From Rhizobium sp. CIAT894 (lineage in GTDB: Bacteria > Pseudomonadota > Alphaproteobacteria > Rhizobiales > Rhizobiaceae), in NCBI RefSeq assembly GCF_000172795.2, contig NZ_CP020947.1, positions 1,925,001 to 1,989,000 on the forward strand: a stretch of 64,000 nt of DNA. Direction: 5' to 3'. Below the pieces are notes generated by a model. It did no database searches. It was not told the origin of the DNA and saw nothing but the letters and a program-made list of their open reading frames with translations. A program made the translations under genes and the position numbers. Shown piece after piece: positions 46,521 through 55,379 of the stretch (its first letter is position 1; each line of letters starts with the position of its first letter).

Positions 46521-48323
46521 ATGGCAGATCCCGTCGATCCGGTACAGCGCGCCTTTCTCGGCGTGGAGAAATCCGCGCTCGACAATCGTTGGGTGGCGCG
46601 GCTCGACCAGGCCGGGCAGAATCGCGCGCTCGCCATGTCACAGATCCACGGCCTGCCGGATCTGATCGCTCGCGTGCTGGCCGGGCGCGGCGTGCCGGTG
46701 GACGATGCGATCGAATTTCTCGATCCGACCATCCGCAGCCTGATGCCCGATCCCCATAGCCTGACCGATTGCGAAAAGGCCGCGGCCCGTCTGGTGCGGG
46801 CGATCGAGCGCGGCGAGAGCGTCGCGATCTTCGGCGACTACGATGTCGACGGCGCGGCCTCCTCGGCGCTGATGTTCCGCTTCCTCAGCCATTTCGGCGT
46901 CAAGGCGACCATCTATATCCCCGACCGCGTCTTCGAAGGTTACGGCCCCAATCCGGCGGCGATCAACCAGTTGATCGACAACGGTGCCCAACTGATCGTT
47001 ACCGTCGATTGCGGCTCCACCAGTCACGACGCGCTGGCGGCGGCTGCCGCGCGCGACATCGATGTTGTCGTCATCGATCACCATCAGGTGACACATGAGC
47101 TGCCGCGCTGCCATGCGCTTGTTAATCCGAACCGTGAGGACGATCTGTCGGGGCAGGGGCATCTTTGCGCCGCCGGCGTCGTCTTCATGGTGTTGGTCGC
47201 GACGCTGCGCCTGCTGCGCGCGGCCGGCAACAAGCGCATCCTGGCGATCGACCTCTTGCAATGGCTTGACATCGTTGCATTGGCGACGGTTTGCGATGTC
47301 GTGCCGTTGAAGGGCCTCAACCGCGCCTATGTGGTGAAGGGCCTGGTTGCTGCCCGCCACCAGAGCAATGCCGGGCTTGCGGCACTCTTCCGCAAAGCCG
47401 GGCTTTCAGGCCCGGTCACACCCTATCATTTCGGCTTCCTGATCGGCCCGCGCATCAATGCCGGCGGGCGGATCGGCGACGCGGCCCTCGGAAGCCGGCT
47501 GCTGACGCTTGACGATGCCGGTGAGGCTGAGGTGATCGCCCAGCGCCTCGACGAACTCAACCGCGAACGCCAGGCGATGGAGGCCGTCATGCTGCAGGAG
47601 GCGGAAGCCGAGGCGCTCGCCGAATATGGCGACGGCGAGGGCGCCTCCGTCATCGTCACCGCCCATGAGAAATGGCATCCCGGCATCGTCGGGCTGATTG
47701 CGGCGCGGCTGAAGGAGAAGTTCAAACGCCCGGCCTTCGCGATCGCCTTCGATGCCTCCGGTCGCGGCACCGGCTCGGGCCGCTCGATCAACGGCTTCGA
47801 CATGGGCAGGATGGTGCGCGCCGCGGTCGACGAGGGGCTGCTCGTCAAGGGCGGCGGCCACGCCATGGCCGCGGGGCTGACCGTCGAGCGCGCCGATCTC
47901 GGCAGGTTGAGGACCTTCTTCACCGAAAAGGCGGCAAGGACGGTGGCGAACCTCGTCGCCAACGAGACCTTGAAGATCGACGGGGCGATCGGCGCCAGCG
48001 GCGCCACGCTCGAACTCATCGATCGCCTGGAGGCGGCCGGCCCCTATGGCTCCGGCCATTCGCAACCGCTCTTTGCCGTGCCGGCCCATCGTGTGCGCGA
48101 TGCGCGCCTCGTCGGCGAGAAGCATGTGAAGGTGACGATGGAGGCAATGGATGGATCGCGGCTCGACGGCATCGCCTTCCGCGCCGCCGATACGGCGCTG
48201 GGCAACCTGCTGCTCAATTCGCGCGGCGCGAGCCTGCATGTCGCGGGTTCGCTCGGCGCCGAGCATTACCAGGGTGCGCGCCGCATCCAACTGCGCGTCT
48301 GCGACGCAGCGCCGGCAAAATAG
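46521..48323 (+). CDS. recJ: Single-stranded-DNA-specific exonuclease RecJ
   Basis: 600 aa 5'-3' exonuclease in RecF-pathway recombination and mismatch repair. VAIFGDYDVDGAASSALMFR and VVVIDHHQVTHELPRCHALV (DHH) form the nuclease core, PRINAGGRIGDAALGSRLL its end; the DHHA1 domain shows GSGRSINGFDMGRMVRAAVD and KGGGHAMAAGLTVERADLGR. Start at MADPVD, GGAG 9 bp upstream. tRNA-Glu lies in the opposite direction immediately after. Confidence 0.96.
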   Translation: MADPVDPVQRAFLGVEKSALDNRWVARLDQAGQNRALAMSQIHGLPDLIARVLAGRGVPVDDAIEFLDPTIRSLMPDPHSLTDCEKAAARLVRAIERGESVAIFGDYDVDGAASSALMFRFLSHFGVKATIYIPDRVFEGYGPNPAAINQLIDNGAQLIVTVDCGSTSHDALAAAAARDIDVVVIDHHQVTHELPRCHALVNPNREDDLSGQGHLCAAGVVFMVLVATLRLLRAAGNKRILAIDLLQWLDIVALATVCDVVPLKGLNRAYVVKGLVAARHQSNAGLAALFRKAGLSGPVTPYHFGFLIGPRINAGGRIGDAALGSRLLTLDDAGEAEVIAQRLDELNRERQAMEAVMLQEAEAEALAEYGDGEGASVIVTAHEKWHPGIVGLIAARLKEKFKRPAFAIAFDASGRGTGSGRSINGFDMGRMVRAAVDEGLLVKGGGHAMAAGLTVERADLGRLRTFFTEKAARTVANLVANETLKIDGAIGASGATLELIDRLEAAGPYGSGHSQPLFAVPAHRVRDARLVGEKHVKVTMEAMDGSRLDGIAFRAADTALGNLLLNSRGASLHVAGSLGAEHYQGARRIQLRVCDAAPAK

Positions 48324-48353
48324 CACTGTCGCGCAAGCGATCGAACCCATGTC

Positions 48354-48498
48354 ATTGAGAGAGAAGAAGTGGCACGCCCTAGGGGAGTCGAACCCCTCTT
48401 CCCAGAATGAAAATCTGGTGTCCTAACCGATAGACGAAGGGCGCTTCCTTCGTGGTGGCGCCCTTATAGTCAGCACCTTCGAAAGCCGCAAGCGCCAA
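48354..48498. repeat. 145-bp direct repeat, copy 1 (contains tRNA-Glu)
   Basis: Matches 49392-49536 at an offset of 1,038 bp with a single mismatch seen. The repeat covers the whole tRNA-Glu(UUC), about 16 bp on its 3' side and about 54 bp on its 5' side. Confidence 0.95.
48370..48444 (-). tRNA. tRNA-Glu (anticodon UUC)
   Basis: 75 nt with encoded CCA. Acceptor GCGCCCT pairs with AGGGCGT (G-U at the end); the anticodon loop TTTTCAT is closed by CCAGA/TCTGG; T-arm GTTCGACTC. Identical to the copy at 49408-49482. Confidence 0.96.
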
Positions 48499-49250
48499 GA
48501 CGCGAAAAAATCATCGTTTTCGCCGATTTTTTTCGGCTGTGGAAAACAGCGCTGCGGTGGCAAGGCGAAGTCGGAGAAGGATCGGTGTTGGGGATGGCTT
48601 CGACCTGATTACAAGCTGGTACGCCAACCTGTCCTCTTTCCGTTCCTCGGCCACCGCCTCTTTTTGCAGGAACTTCATCCCCTTCGTAGCCATCTTTTTA
48701 CGGTGGCTTTCTGAGTAGTAGGCGGCTTGCTCCATCGTCGTCCGACCACAGATATCAGCTTGGGCATAAACAACCTTAGGACCGGAGGAGCGGCAATGGC
48801 GGCCACCAGGGCACGATCATCACCGGGGCGAGCGACGGCGCCGAAGGTGCCGGGCCGCGCGGAGCGTCGCTTGGGAGCAGACCGAAAACTTTCCTCCGCA
48901 CGACCCAACTTTGCGATAACCTTAATGTGCCCCTGCGGTTCCCGTACGCTGCCGGACAAAAAATGCCCCGCCTAGGCGGGGCAAGTCCTGACAAAGACGG
49001 ATCGCACAGGAGGAACACCCGTGCTTTCCTACTGGTACAACGAGATGGGATCGGTAAGGTTCCGCATACCGCCTCGTACTCAGGATCTAGCCAGCGCTCA
49101 CGCGAAGTTGAGGGCGGCTTCCTGGCCCCTCTCGCGGTAGATTTTCAAAACAGCTCATTGCCTTTCCCTCCTAAATGGTGTGACAAACGAGGGAAAAGAT
49201 ATAATGATGTCAGCGACACTTTTATCTAAGTGTCTGATTTTGTGATATTT
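48499..49250. other. Region between tRNA-Glu copies without a supported protein gene
   Basis: Open frames here lack conservation features. A 23-codon frame at 49158-49087 (minus) has a strong AGGAGGG site and starts MSCFENLP, but ends before any recognisable domain. On the minus strand it is followed by a CCTCCT-containing loop near 49010 and the terminator at 48958-48982, so an RNA or leader peptide transcript is possible. Confidence 0.35.
48958..48982 (-). terminator. Orphan intrinsic terminator
   Basis: GCCCCGCC/GGCGGGGC palindrome followed on the minus strand by ATTTTTT. No recognised gene lies directly upstream, hinting at an unannotated small transcript. Confidence 0.65.
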
Positions 49251-49325
49251 TGGTACGCCCTAGGGGAGTCGAACCCCTCTTTACAGAATGAGAATCTGTC
49301 GTCCTAACCGATAGACGAAGGGCGC
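49251..49325 (-). tRNA. tRNA-Glu (anticodon CUC)
   Basis: 75 nt with encoded CCA. Same acceptor, D- and T-arms as the neighbouring tRNA-Glu genes, but the anticodon stem is ACAGA/TCTGT with loop TTCTCAT, giving CUC (reads GAG). Confidence 0.95.
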
Positions 49326-49391
49326 AGGCCAACTTCGTTAAAATAGGAAAGCGCGGTGACATCTGCAAGCAGATCACGAATTGCTTTGACA

Positions 49392-49536
49392 ATTGAGAAA
49401 GAAGAAGTGGCACGCCCTAGGGGAGTCGAACCCCTCTTCCCAGAATGAAAATCTGGTGTCCTAACCGATAGACGAAGGGCGCTTCCTTCGTGGTGGCGCC
49501 CTTATAGTCAGCACCTTCGAAAGCCGCAAGCGCCAA
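49392..49536. repeat. 145-bp direct repeat, copy 2 (contains tRNA-Glu)
   Basis: Second copy of the repeat at 48354-48498; the match ends inside GCGCCAA, after which the two sequences diverge completely. Confidence 0.95.
49408..49482 (-). tRNA. tRNA-Glu (anticodon UUC), second copy
   Basis: Sequence identical to the tRNA at 48370-48444, anticodon UUC, encoded CCA. Confidence 0.96.
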
Positions 49537-49680
49537 ATTCGATTTTTTGCAAAAAAATGACAGATATTTCGGCTGGTGTATTTTTGAGGATTAGGTTAGC
49601 CGAATCAAAGGTTTGTGGGAATTGCCGCAAACTCGCGGGATAGAGCTGACCTGGCGTGACGCCGATCCGCGCTTGTGGGA

Positions 49681-50739
49681 TCAGATGGCTCTTGCGGTGG
49701 TTATTGGCGCGCGTTTGCCGCCGCAACCCCAGTTCCAGTCACGGCTCTTGCCGGTGTCGAGATGGACCGAATCCGTGTGGCAATAGGTGCCGACGCCACC
49801 GCGGTTCGGTAGCGAGCGGATATAGGCGGCGATATCCCATTTCGTGACGCCGTCGATCTGGATGTCGGCCGCCTCGCAGCTCTTGTGCATCGATTCGTCA
49901 GCGCCGCCGACCTGGCGGTTATGCTCTTCGTCGCGGTAGCCTGACGTGACGATAACAGGCCGGCCGAAATGGTTTTCGACCGTCTTGATCACGTTCAGCA
50001 AGTCGGGCTTGAAGCAGCCGACCTCGACCTTGTCGTTCTGAAGATGCAGCCCGTTCGGCGCGATACGCGTCATGCCGGGCAGGGATGCCTTCTGCAGCAG
50101 GCCGGAGAGGCTGCCGAGCAGGTTCTGCTTCGGGGCGCTGTAGAGCGCATTGACAGTCGAAGTCGGAATACTGCCGGTCGCGAGCGACGCTGTCTGAACC
50201 GGCGCAGGCTGTGTGCTGCCATTCTGCGAGGACTGCTGCGGCAGCACCGGCTCCGCCGGCTGTGCCGATGTGGGCTGCTGGCTGTAAACGCTGCTTCTCG
50301 CCGGCACGACACCTTCCACCGGCGCATAGGCCTGCGGCTGGATGACGGTGGATGTGCTGTTGTTCTGCGGCCCCGGCTGGTGATCGGAAAAGATGCTCAT
50401 TGCCTGTGCATTGATCCGGGTCGACTGCATGACGAGCCCGCCGATATTGGCAGGTGCCGATGCCGCCGGATTGGCGGGCGGGACAGCGGCGTTCGGATCC
50501 ACCACCGCGGCCTGAGGTGCTGCTTGAGCGCCGGAGACATTGACGAGCCGGGGATCCGTATAGACCGAACGCGGGGCAGGGCTTGCAGGCGCTGCTGCGG
50601 CAAGCTGGGGGGGCGCGACTTGGGCCGCCGGAACCGCCGCTGCGGAATCGAGCGCCTTCTTGTCCGATGTGCAGCCGGACAGCGCCAGCACCGAGGTGGC
50701 GATCAGCAAAGCGCCCGTCACGGGCATCCGCATCTGCAT
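49681..50739 (-). CDS. YcbK/M15-type peptidoglycan peptidase-like lipoprotein
   Basis: 352 aa. Signal peptide with lipobox LSGC near residue 24, about 190 residues of low-complexity Ala/Pro/Gln linker, then a DUF882/YcbK domain. The zinc site is visible: VTSGYRDEEHNRQVGGADES, MHKSCEAADIQIDG (HxxxxxxD) and HTDSVHLDTGKSRDW (HxH-type). Such enzymes trim peptide cross-links in peptidoglycan. Start at MQMRMPV with the lipoprotein signal; the longer frame to 51063 overlaps gloA and looks spurious. Confidence 0.87.
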   Translation of the reverse strand: MQMRMPVTGALLIATSVLALSGCTSDKKALDSAAAVPAAQVAPPQLAAAAPASPAPRSVYTDPRLVNVSGAQAAPQAAVVDPNAAVPPANPAASAPANIGGLVMQSTRINAQAMSIFSDHQPGPQNNSTSTVIQPQAYAPVEGVVPARSSVYSQQPTSAQPAEPVLPQQSSQNGSTQPAPVQTASLATGSIPTSTVNALYSAPKQNLLGSLSGLLQKASLPGMTRIAPNGLHLQNDKVEVGCFKPDLLNVIKTVENHFGRPVIVTSGYRDEEHNRQVGGADESMHKSCEAADIQIDGVTKWDIAAYIRSLPNRGGVGTYCHTDSVHLDTGKSRDWNWGCGGKRAPITTARAI

Positions 50740-50914
50740 GTTAGGCAAGCGACAGTCTCCGGTGGATGCGGAATTAGGGGCGAAAAACGCCACCATCCGC
50801 TTCGAGTCACCGGGAGATTGCCTGCGGCGCCGGATCGCGGCAAGCGCTAAGGCGCCGGCCGGACCCGAAATCGAAAAAGCCGCAAGCCTCGCAAAAGCCT
50901 TGCGGAAAAAAGCC

Positions 50915-51355
50915 TTACCAGGCGCCGGTATTGCCCATCGAGGTCCAGGGCTCGGCGGCGGCGAGCGGGCTGCCCTTCTGCAGGATTTCGATCGAAATGC
51001 CGTCGGGCGAGCGCACGAAGGCCATGTTCCCGTCGCGCGGCGGCCGGTTGATGGTGATGCCATTGTCCATCAGATGCTGGCAGGTTGCGTAGATATCGTC
51101 GACCTCGTAGGCGAGGTGGCCGAAATTGCGTCCTCCGCTATAATCTTCCGTGTCCCAGTTATAGGTAAGCTCGAGGCAGGGAGCCTTTTCGCTGCGCGCA
51201 CGGTCGAGATCGTCGCGGGCGGCGAGGAAAACCAGGGTGAATCGGCCCTTCTCATTTTCGTGGCGGCGGATCTCCTTCAGCCCGAACAGGGTGGTGTAAA
51301 AGGCGAGTGAGGCGTCCAGGTCTTTGACGCGAACCATTGTATGGAGATAACGCAT
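50915..51355 (-). CDS. gloA: Lactoylglutathione lyase (glyoxalase I)
   Basis: 146 aa. Isomerises the methylglyoxal-glutathione adduct to S-lactoylglutathione. RYLHTMVRVKDLDASLAFYT provides the first metal His; CLELTYNWDTEDYSGGRNFG the Glu and, in NFGHLAYEVDDIY, a second His; ISIEILQKG the last Glu. Length matches bacterial metal-dependent GloA. AAAGGAGTAAATAG precedes the ATG. Confidence 0.95.
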   Translation of the reverse strand: MRYLHTMVRVKDLDASLAFYTTLFGLKEIRRHENEKGRFTLVFLAARDDLDRARSEKAPCLELTYNWDTEDYSGGRNFGHLAYEVDDIYATCQHLMDNGITINRPPRDGNMAFVRSPDGISIEILQKGSPLAAAEPWTSMGNTGAW

Positions 51356-51550
51356 TCTATTTACTCCTTTATTGGGGCTAGCTTTTTTCGGCGATGCGAG
51401 GTCAGCTTCGGGCAAGTCATCTTTATAAAATGTGCAGCTGGGAATAACCGAAAACTAGGACTTGCGCTTATCCGTTACCAAGATGTTAATCTTGATTTCA
51501 AGAATCAGTTAACCGTAACAGTGTGACGCGTATTCGAGGGGCTGGCGACA

Positions 51551-52129
51551 ATGGCTGATAGGATTTCATCGAACGAATACTCCGATCTTGACGAGCTATC
51601 GGCGGAGGCGGTCGATCTTGTGGAAATCACCGGCGTCGTCAAGTGGTTCGACGTCGCCAAGGGTTTCGGTTTCATCGTGCCAGACAATGGTATGCAGGAT
51701 GTTCTCCTGCATGTGACCTGCCTGCGCCGCGACGGTTACCAGACGATCCTGGAGGGAACGCGCATCGTCGCCCTCATCCAGCGCCGCGAACGCGGCTACC
51801 AGGCTTTCAAGATCCTCTCGATGGACCAGTCGACGGCGGTTCATCCCTCGCAGATGCCGCCGGTGCGCACCCATGTGCAGGTCACCGCGACGAGCGGGCT
51901 CGAGCGGGCGCTCGTCAAGTGGTTCAACCGCACCAAGGGCTTCGGCTTCCTGACACGCGGCGAGGGCACCGAAGACATCTTCGTGCACATGGAAACGCTC
52001 CGCCGGTTCGGCCTGACGGAATTGCGCCCCGGCCAGGTCGTGCTCGTTCGCTTCGGCGACGGCGAGAAGGGCCTGATGGCCGCGGAGATCCATCCCGATG
52101 TTCCGAGCCCCGCCAGCCGGTCGCACTGA
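51551..52129 (+). CDS. Double cold-shock-domain protein
   Basis: 192 aa with two cold-shock domains. The first: [20 protein letters not shown] (RNP1) and [16 protein letters not shown] (RNP2); the second, near residue 120: [20 protein letters not shown] and [16 protein letters not shown]. Aromatics KGFGF and (V)HM for nucleic-acid stacking are kept in both. A short linker separates them. Fused CspA-like proteins of this type are typical of alphaproteobacteria and bind single-stranded RNA or DNA. The next gene starts 1 bp after the stop. Confidence 0.94.
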   Translation: MADRISSNEYSDLDELSAEAVDLVEITGVVKWFDVAKGFGFIVPDNGMQDVLLHVTCLRRDGYQTILEGTRIVALIQRRERGYQAFKILSMDQSTAVHPSQMPPVRTHVQVTATSGLERALVKWFNRTKGFGFLTRGEGTEDIFVHMETLRRFGLTELRPGQVVLVRFGDGEKGLMAAEIHPDVPSPASRSH

Positions 52130-52130
52130 T

Positions 52131-52619
52131 ATGCGCGGCCCAATCCTGTTTCATGCGATCAGAAGCGCCATCCTGGCGCTTTTTTTCATGGTTGCCCTGC
52201 CGGCTCTGGGCGAAGAGCAGATGCGGTTCGACAAGGAGCCGCTGCTCATCCAGACAGCTGCGGGCAAGGTGCTGCATTTCACTGTCGAGATTGCCTCAAC
52301 TCCCGATCAGCGCGCTCACGGACTGATGTTTCGCAAAGTGATGGCCGATGATGCCGGCATGATCTTCGATTTCGACGAGCCGCGGCGCGTCACTATGTGG
52401 ATGGAAAACACCATCCTGCCGCTCGACATGCTTTTTTCCGACGACACCGGCACGATCCGCCACATCAAGGAAAACGCAACGCCCTATTCGCGCGACATCA
52501 TCGATTCGATGAGCCCGGTGAAATACGTCGTCGAACTCAATGCCGGCATCGTCGCCAAACTCGGAATCAAACCGGGCGACCGGATCGTCAGCGCCACGAC
52601 GACGAAGAAGGCGAAGTGA
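52131..52619 (+). CDS. DUF192 exported protein
   Basis: 162 aa. N-terminal signal (SAILALFFMVALPALG), mature part with ARGE-type start FTVEIASTPDQRAHGLMFRK, GMIFDFDEPRRVTMWMENTI, LPLDMLFSDDTGTIRHIKEN and the end VELNAGIVAKLGIKPGDRIV, all DUF192. Function unknown. It starts right after the cold-shock gene, so the two are probably co-transcribed; this order is common in Rhizobiales. Confidence 0.92.
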   Translation: MRGPILFHAIRSAILALFFMVALPALGEEQMRFDKEPLLIQTAAGKVLHFTVEIASTPDQRAHGLMFRKVMADDAGMIFDFDEPRRVTMWMENTILPLDMLFSDDTGTIRHIKENATPYSRDIIDSMSPVKYVVELNAGIVAKLGIKPGDRIVSATTTKKAK

Positions 52620-52685
52620 CGGCGCGCACGCCCGGACAATGCGGGCCGTGATGCGGCTGTCGAAGATTCAAGATCAGTTGAATGG

Positions 52686-52762
<77 letters not shown>

Positions 52763-52819
52763 GTCCGGCGGTCGCGTTCAGGGGGCGCGACCGGATGCGG
52801 CAGTTCTGGACGAGAAATC

Positions 52820-53125
52820 TCAATGCGTCCAGGGCTGTGTACGGGTATAGCGGAAATTATCCGGATAGGCGACAACCTGACGGATCGGGTCCTTGGGGGC
52901 GATGACGCGATATTCGATGCCATTGCGCTGGGCGTAGGCTTCGGCCAGTTCCTGCGTTTCGAAGGTGAGCTTCACCTGCTGACGTGTATCGCCCGAGGAG
53001 GTGTAGCCCATCATGGGATCGATCTTGCGCGGCGACTCCTGATCGAATTCGAGCACCCAGAGATGGGTCTTGGCCTTGCCGGACTGCATGGCGGTCTTGG
53101 CTGGACGATAGATCTTGGCAGACAT
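52820..53125 (-). CDS. NDUFS4-like complex I accessory protein
   Basis: 101 aa, ETC complex I subunit conserved region. [40 protein letters not shown] and [20 protein letters not shown] match NDUFS4 (18 kDa subunit), an accessory subunit near the NADH-oxidising module. Start MSAK; upstream frame is unsupported. No nuo genes nearby. Confidence 0.94.
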   Translation of the reverse strand: MSAKIYRPAKTAMQSGKAKTHLWVLEFDQESPRKIDPMMGYTSSGDTRQQVKLTFETQELAEAYAQRNGIEYRVIAPKDPIRQVVAYPDNFRYTRTQPWTH

Positions 53126-53261
53126 GACTGCGGCGTCTCCGACTATGCGGGCTGCGCCCGCCTTCCATGGTCTCAATCCCCGTCGCCGGGGCTTTGCTTC
53201 GTCGCTAGAGATAGCACGAAGAGATGAATTTTGCTTATCCGCGAATCCTTGGCTTTTCAAG

Positions 53262-53410
53262 AAAAAAGGCGGCGCACGCGCGCCGTCGATCCCATCCCGA
53301 TGACGAGGTGAAGCTGCGAAACACGGATATCGGCGGACAGGCCGGCCGCGGATATTCCTCCCCGTGTCCGACCGCAGCTTGAAGCCTGAGGGTTCTCGCC
53401 GGTTGCGCGA
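53262..53410 (-). ncRNA. Candidate structured small RNA with intrinsic terminator
   Basis: On the minus strand a long rod folds from 53380 to 53311: AAGCTGCG/CGCAGCTT, then ACACGG/CCGTGT, ATATC/GATAT and GCGG/CCGC, with a GGAGGA bulge. It is followed at 53287-53262 by CGGCGC/GCGCCG and TTTTTT, a clear terminator. No protein frame fits. A TAATAT near 53407 could be a -10. Identity unknown; the 5' end is a guess. Confidence 0.45.
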
Positions 53411-53507
53411 TATTACCGCTTGTCTCATGTTGTGATAACAACCCGATTGCCGCAGCCAGCCCTCGGCACTAGTTTACGGCTCAGCTAATTTCAGTGGATT
53501 TGCACTC

Positions 53508-53621
53508 ATGATAAGACGTTCGGCGGAGTTCAATGCCATCGTGATAGGGGCTGTCATTACGGCTTTCTTTTACGTTGCCATCAGCTACGCCCAATATATC
53601 GGCCTGCTCGAACACGGCTGA
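53508..53621 (+). CDS. Very small membrane protein
   Basis: 37 aa: [20 protein letters not shown] then [17 protein letters not shown]. One transmembrane helix after a basic start, positive-inside. No strong ribosome-binding site, so the call is tentative. It lies in an otherwise empty stretch before tRNA-Pro. Confidence 0.4.
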   Translation: MIRRSAEFNAIVIGAVITAFFYVAISYAQYIGLLEHG

Positions 53622-53779
53622 GGCAGCCTTCTCCCGACGGCCAGTCGCTCGGCAGAGGCAGACCGGCGGCCCATCACGATTTTTCTGTATGCATCAAATA
53701 TCAGGCGGGAATCTGCGGCCAGGGCGGGATTTATGGGTTGCGACGGCGAAGTGAACCGTGTATCTCCCCGCCCACGGCA

Positions 53780-53856
<77 letters not shown>

Positions 53857-54564
53857 TTCAATTGAGCTTCACACCCAGGCAGAATGACCGTTTGGTTGTG
53901 CCGGGTAGGCTTCTGCGGGCCGATAAGCACGCGCACTCAGCAGCTCCATGTTTTGGATCTTGATCATTCGAAAGCGGGCGGCGTAGGCTCTGTGGCAGAC
54001 GCCCAATGCACCCACACACGGACCCCGCGATCCTTCAATGTATCGAAGATACGCCTGGCGGGCGTGCCTGCCTTTGTCACTCCATCTAAATCTCGTTGTC
54101 GAGAACTCTCACTTCCTTCAGCGTGGGCAAGTCGAGCAGAGCTTCGCGACCTTCTCCATCGGCATTCCCGGCCTCAGGGTTGCAAGCGCCGCAACATCCA
54201 CCTTCTCGTTCGCTTCCGCCATTCCCTGTCCTCTATAAATGCCTGCGAGCACAACAGCGGCCGCACCGACGATCAATTGCCGCTTCCGCATCACAACGTC
54301 AGCATCCTCTGTGTCCTCGGTCCGCACCGCCGTCGAACATATGTGCCGGCCTTTCGGATTTTCAATGCGGGGAAAGGCGGCGGAGCCCGCAAGCTCGACA
54401 TGAACCGCGCATGTCGGTCTCGGGCACGTATCGACGAGTACCGCTGGTGAAGTCCCATTCACTTCAATAGGATGGAAGCGGCCCTGTGCCACGAGCTATC
54501 CGATCCAATGGAAGGTGCGTGTATAGCTGTTTCTCAACCGAGTTTACTGACCGGGACTGAATAG
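53857..54564. other. Intergenic region with one doubtful short frame
   Basis: No convincing gene. A minus-strand frame at 54291-54118 encodes 57 aa starting MRKRQLIVGAAAVVLAGIYR, which resembles a signal peptide followed by VAALATLRPGMPMEKVAKLC. It could be a remnant of a small secreted protein; the reading ends at an early stop. Confidence 0.3.
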
Positions 54565-55152
54565 GTGTCGCTAGAGATGGGTGTCCGCATCGTGCTCATA
54601 GGCTTCCCGGGCGTTGGGAAGTTGACTGTCGCGAAAGAGTTGAGCGCGATGGTTTCGGCAAAAATCGTCGACAACCACTGGATCAACAACCCGATCCTCC
54701 GCTTGCTGGATGAGGATGGAACGGCGTCGCTTCCAAAGGGAATATGGGAGTTCACAGGTCGGGTTCGGCAAACCGTCCTTGATGCAATCACCGCTTACGC
54801 GCCGTCCGCCAATTTCATTTTCACGCATGCCGGTCTCGAGGGTGATGAGCGGAGCCTTCGTACCTTTCAGCAGATCGCCGGTGCTGCCGAAGCCTGCGGC
54901 GCGGTTCTGGTGCCGGTGCGGTTGCTGTGTGATGAAGAGGAGCTGGCTCGCCGGGTTTCGAGCCCCGGGCGGCGCGAAAGGTTGAAATCCACTGACGTGG
55001 CAGCCTCGAGGGATCGCAGCCGGAGGGCAGGGGTTTTCGATCCACACCACCCAAACACATTGGTCCTCGACGTCACTTCCGTGCCACCTGAAAAAACGGC
55101 CAGCGCGATCCGGGATCATATTCTGAAGGTTCTTGGCAACCTGTCAGCCTGA
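54565..55152 (+). CDS. P-loop kinase-like ATPase (AAA_33/shikimate kinase-like)
   Basis: 195 aa. The phosphate loop reads LIGFPGVGKLTVAKEL: GKLT instead of GK(S/T), a variant seen in some small kinase-like ATPases. IVDNHWINNPILRLLDEDGT follows, then IFTHAGLEGDERSLRTFQQI, VLVPVRLLCDEEELARRVSS and a basic LID-like RRERLKSTDVAASRDRSRRA. The end VLDVTSVPPEKTASAIRDHI resembles thymidylate-type kinases. Substrate unknown. Start GTG at 54565 or ATG at 54577. Confidence 0.72.
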   Translation: MSLEMGVRIVLIGFPGVGKLTVAKELSAMVSAKIVDNHWINNPILRLLDEDGTASLPKGIWEFTGRVRQTVLDAITAYAPSANFIFTHAGLEGDERSLRTFQQIAGAAEACGAVLVPVRLLCDEEELARRVSSPGRRERLKSTDVAASRDRSRRAGVFDPHHPNTLVLDVTSVPPEKTASAIRDHILKVLGNLSA

Positions 55153-55242
55153 AATTCGTCGGAGTTGATTGTCTTCGCGTTGATCGTCGATACGCCTGGC
55201 GGCGGGAGGTGGGGCGTTCTGACGACCTGTCGGTTGACGCAA

Positions 55243-55314
55243 AGCCGGCCCGAAAGGCCGGCTGACGCCCGTCGAAAAATCGCAGCGCGCGGATGGGTCC
55301 CCTCATCCGCGCGC
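55243..55314. terminator. Two hairpins between convergent genes
   Basis: AGCCGGCC/GGCCGGCT (55243-55263) and GCGCGCGGATG/CATCCGCGCGC (55285-55314) are strong stems. After the second, the minus strand continues TGCGATTTTT, so it probably ends the beta-helix gene transcript; the first may serve the kinase-like gene. Confidence 0.6.
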
Positions 55315-55379
55315 CGAAGTAGCCGATTTTTTTCGGCCCGCGTGTTGTGGCGACCGGACGACCGCCACAACGGGGACAG

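Noticed and set aside
48354..49536. Integrated element using tRNA-Glu as attachment site
   Set aside because: The repeats cover a whole tRNA plus flanks on both sides and enclose no integrase; duplication explains them better.
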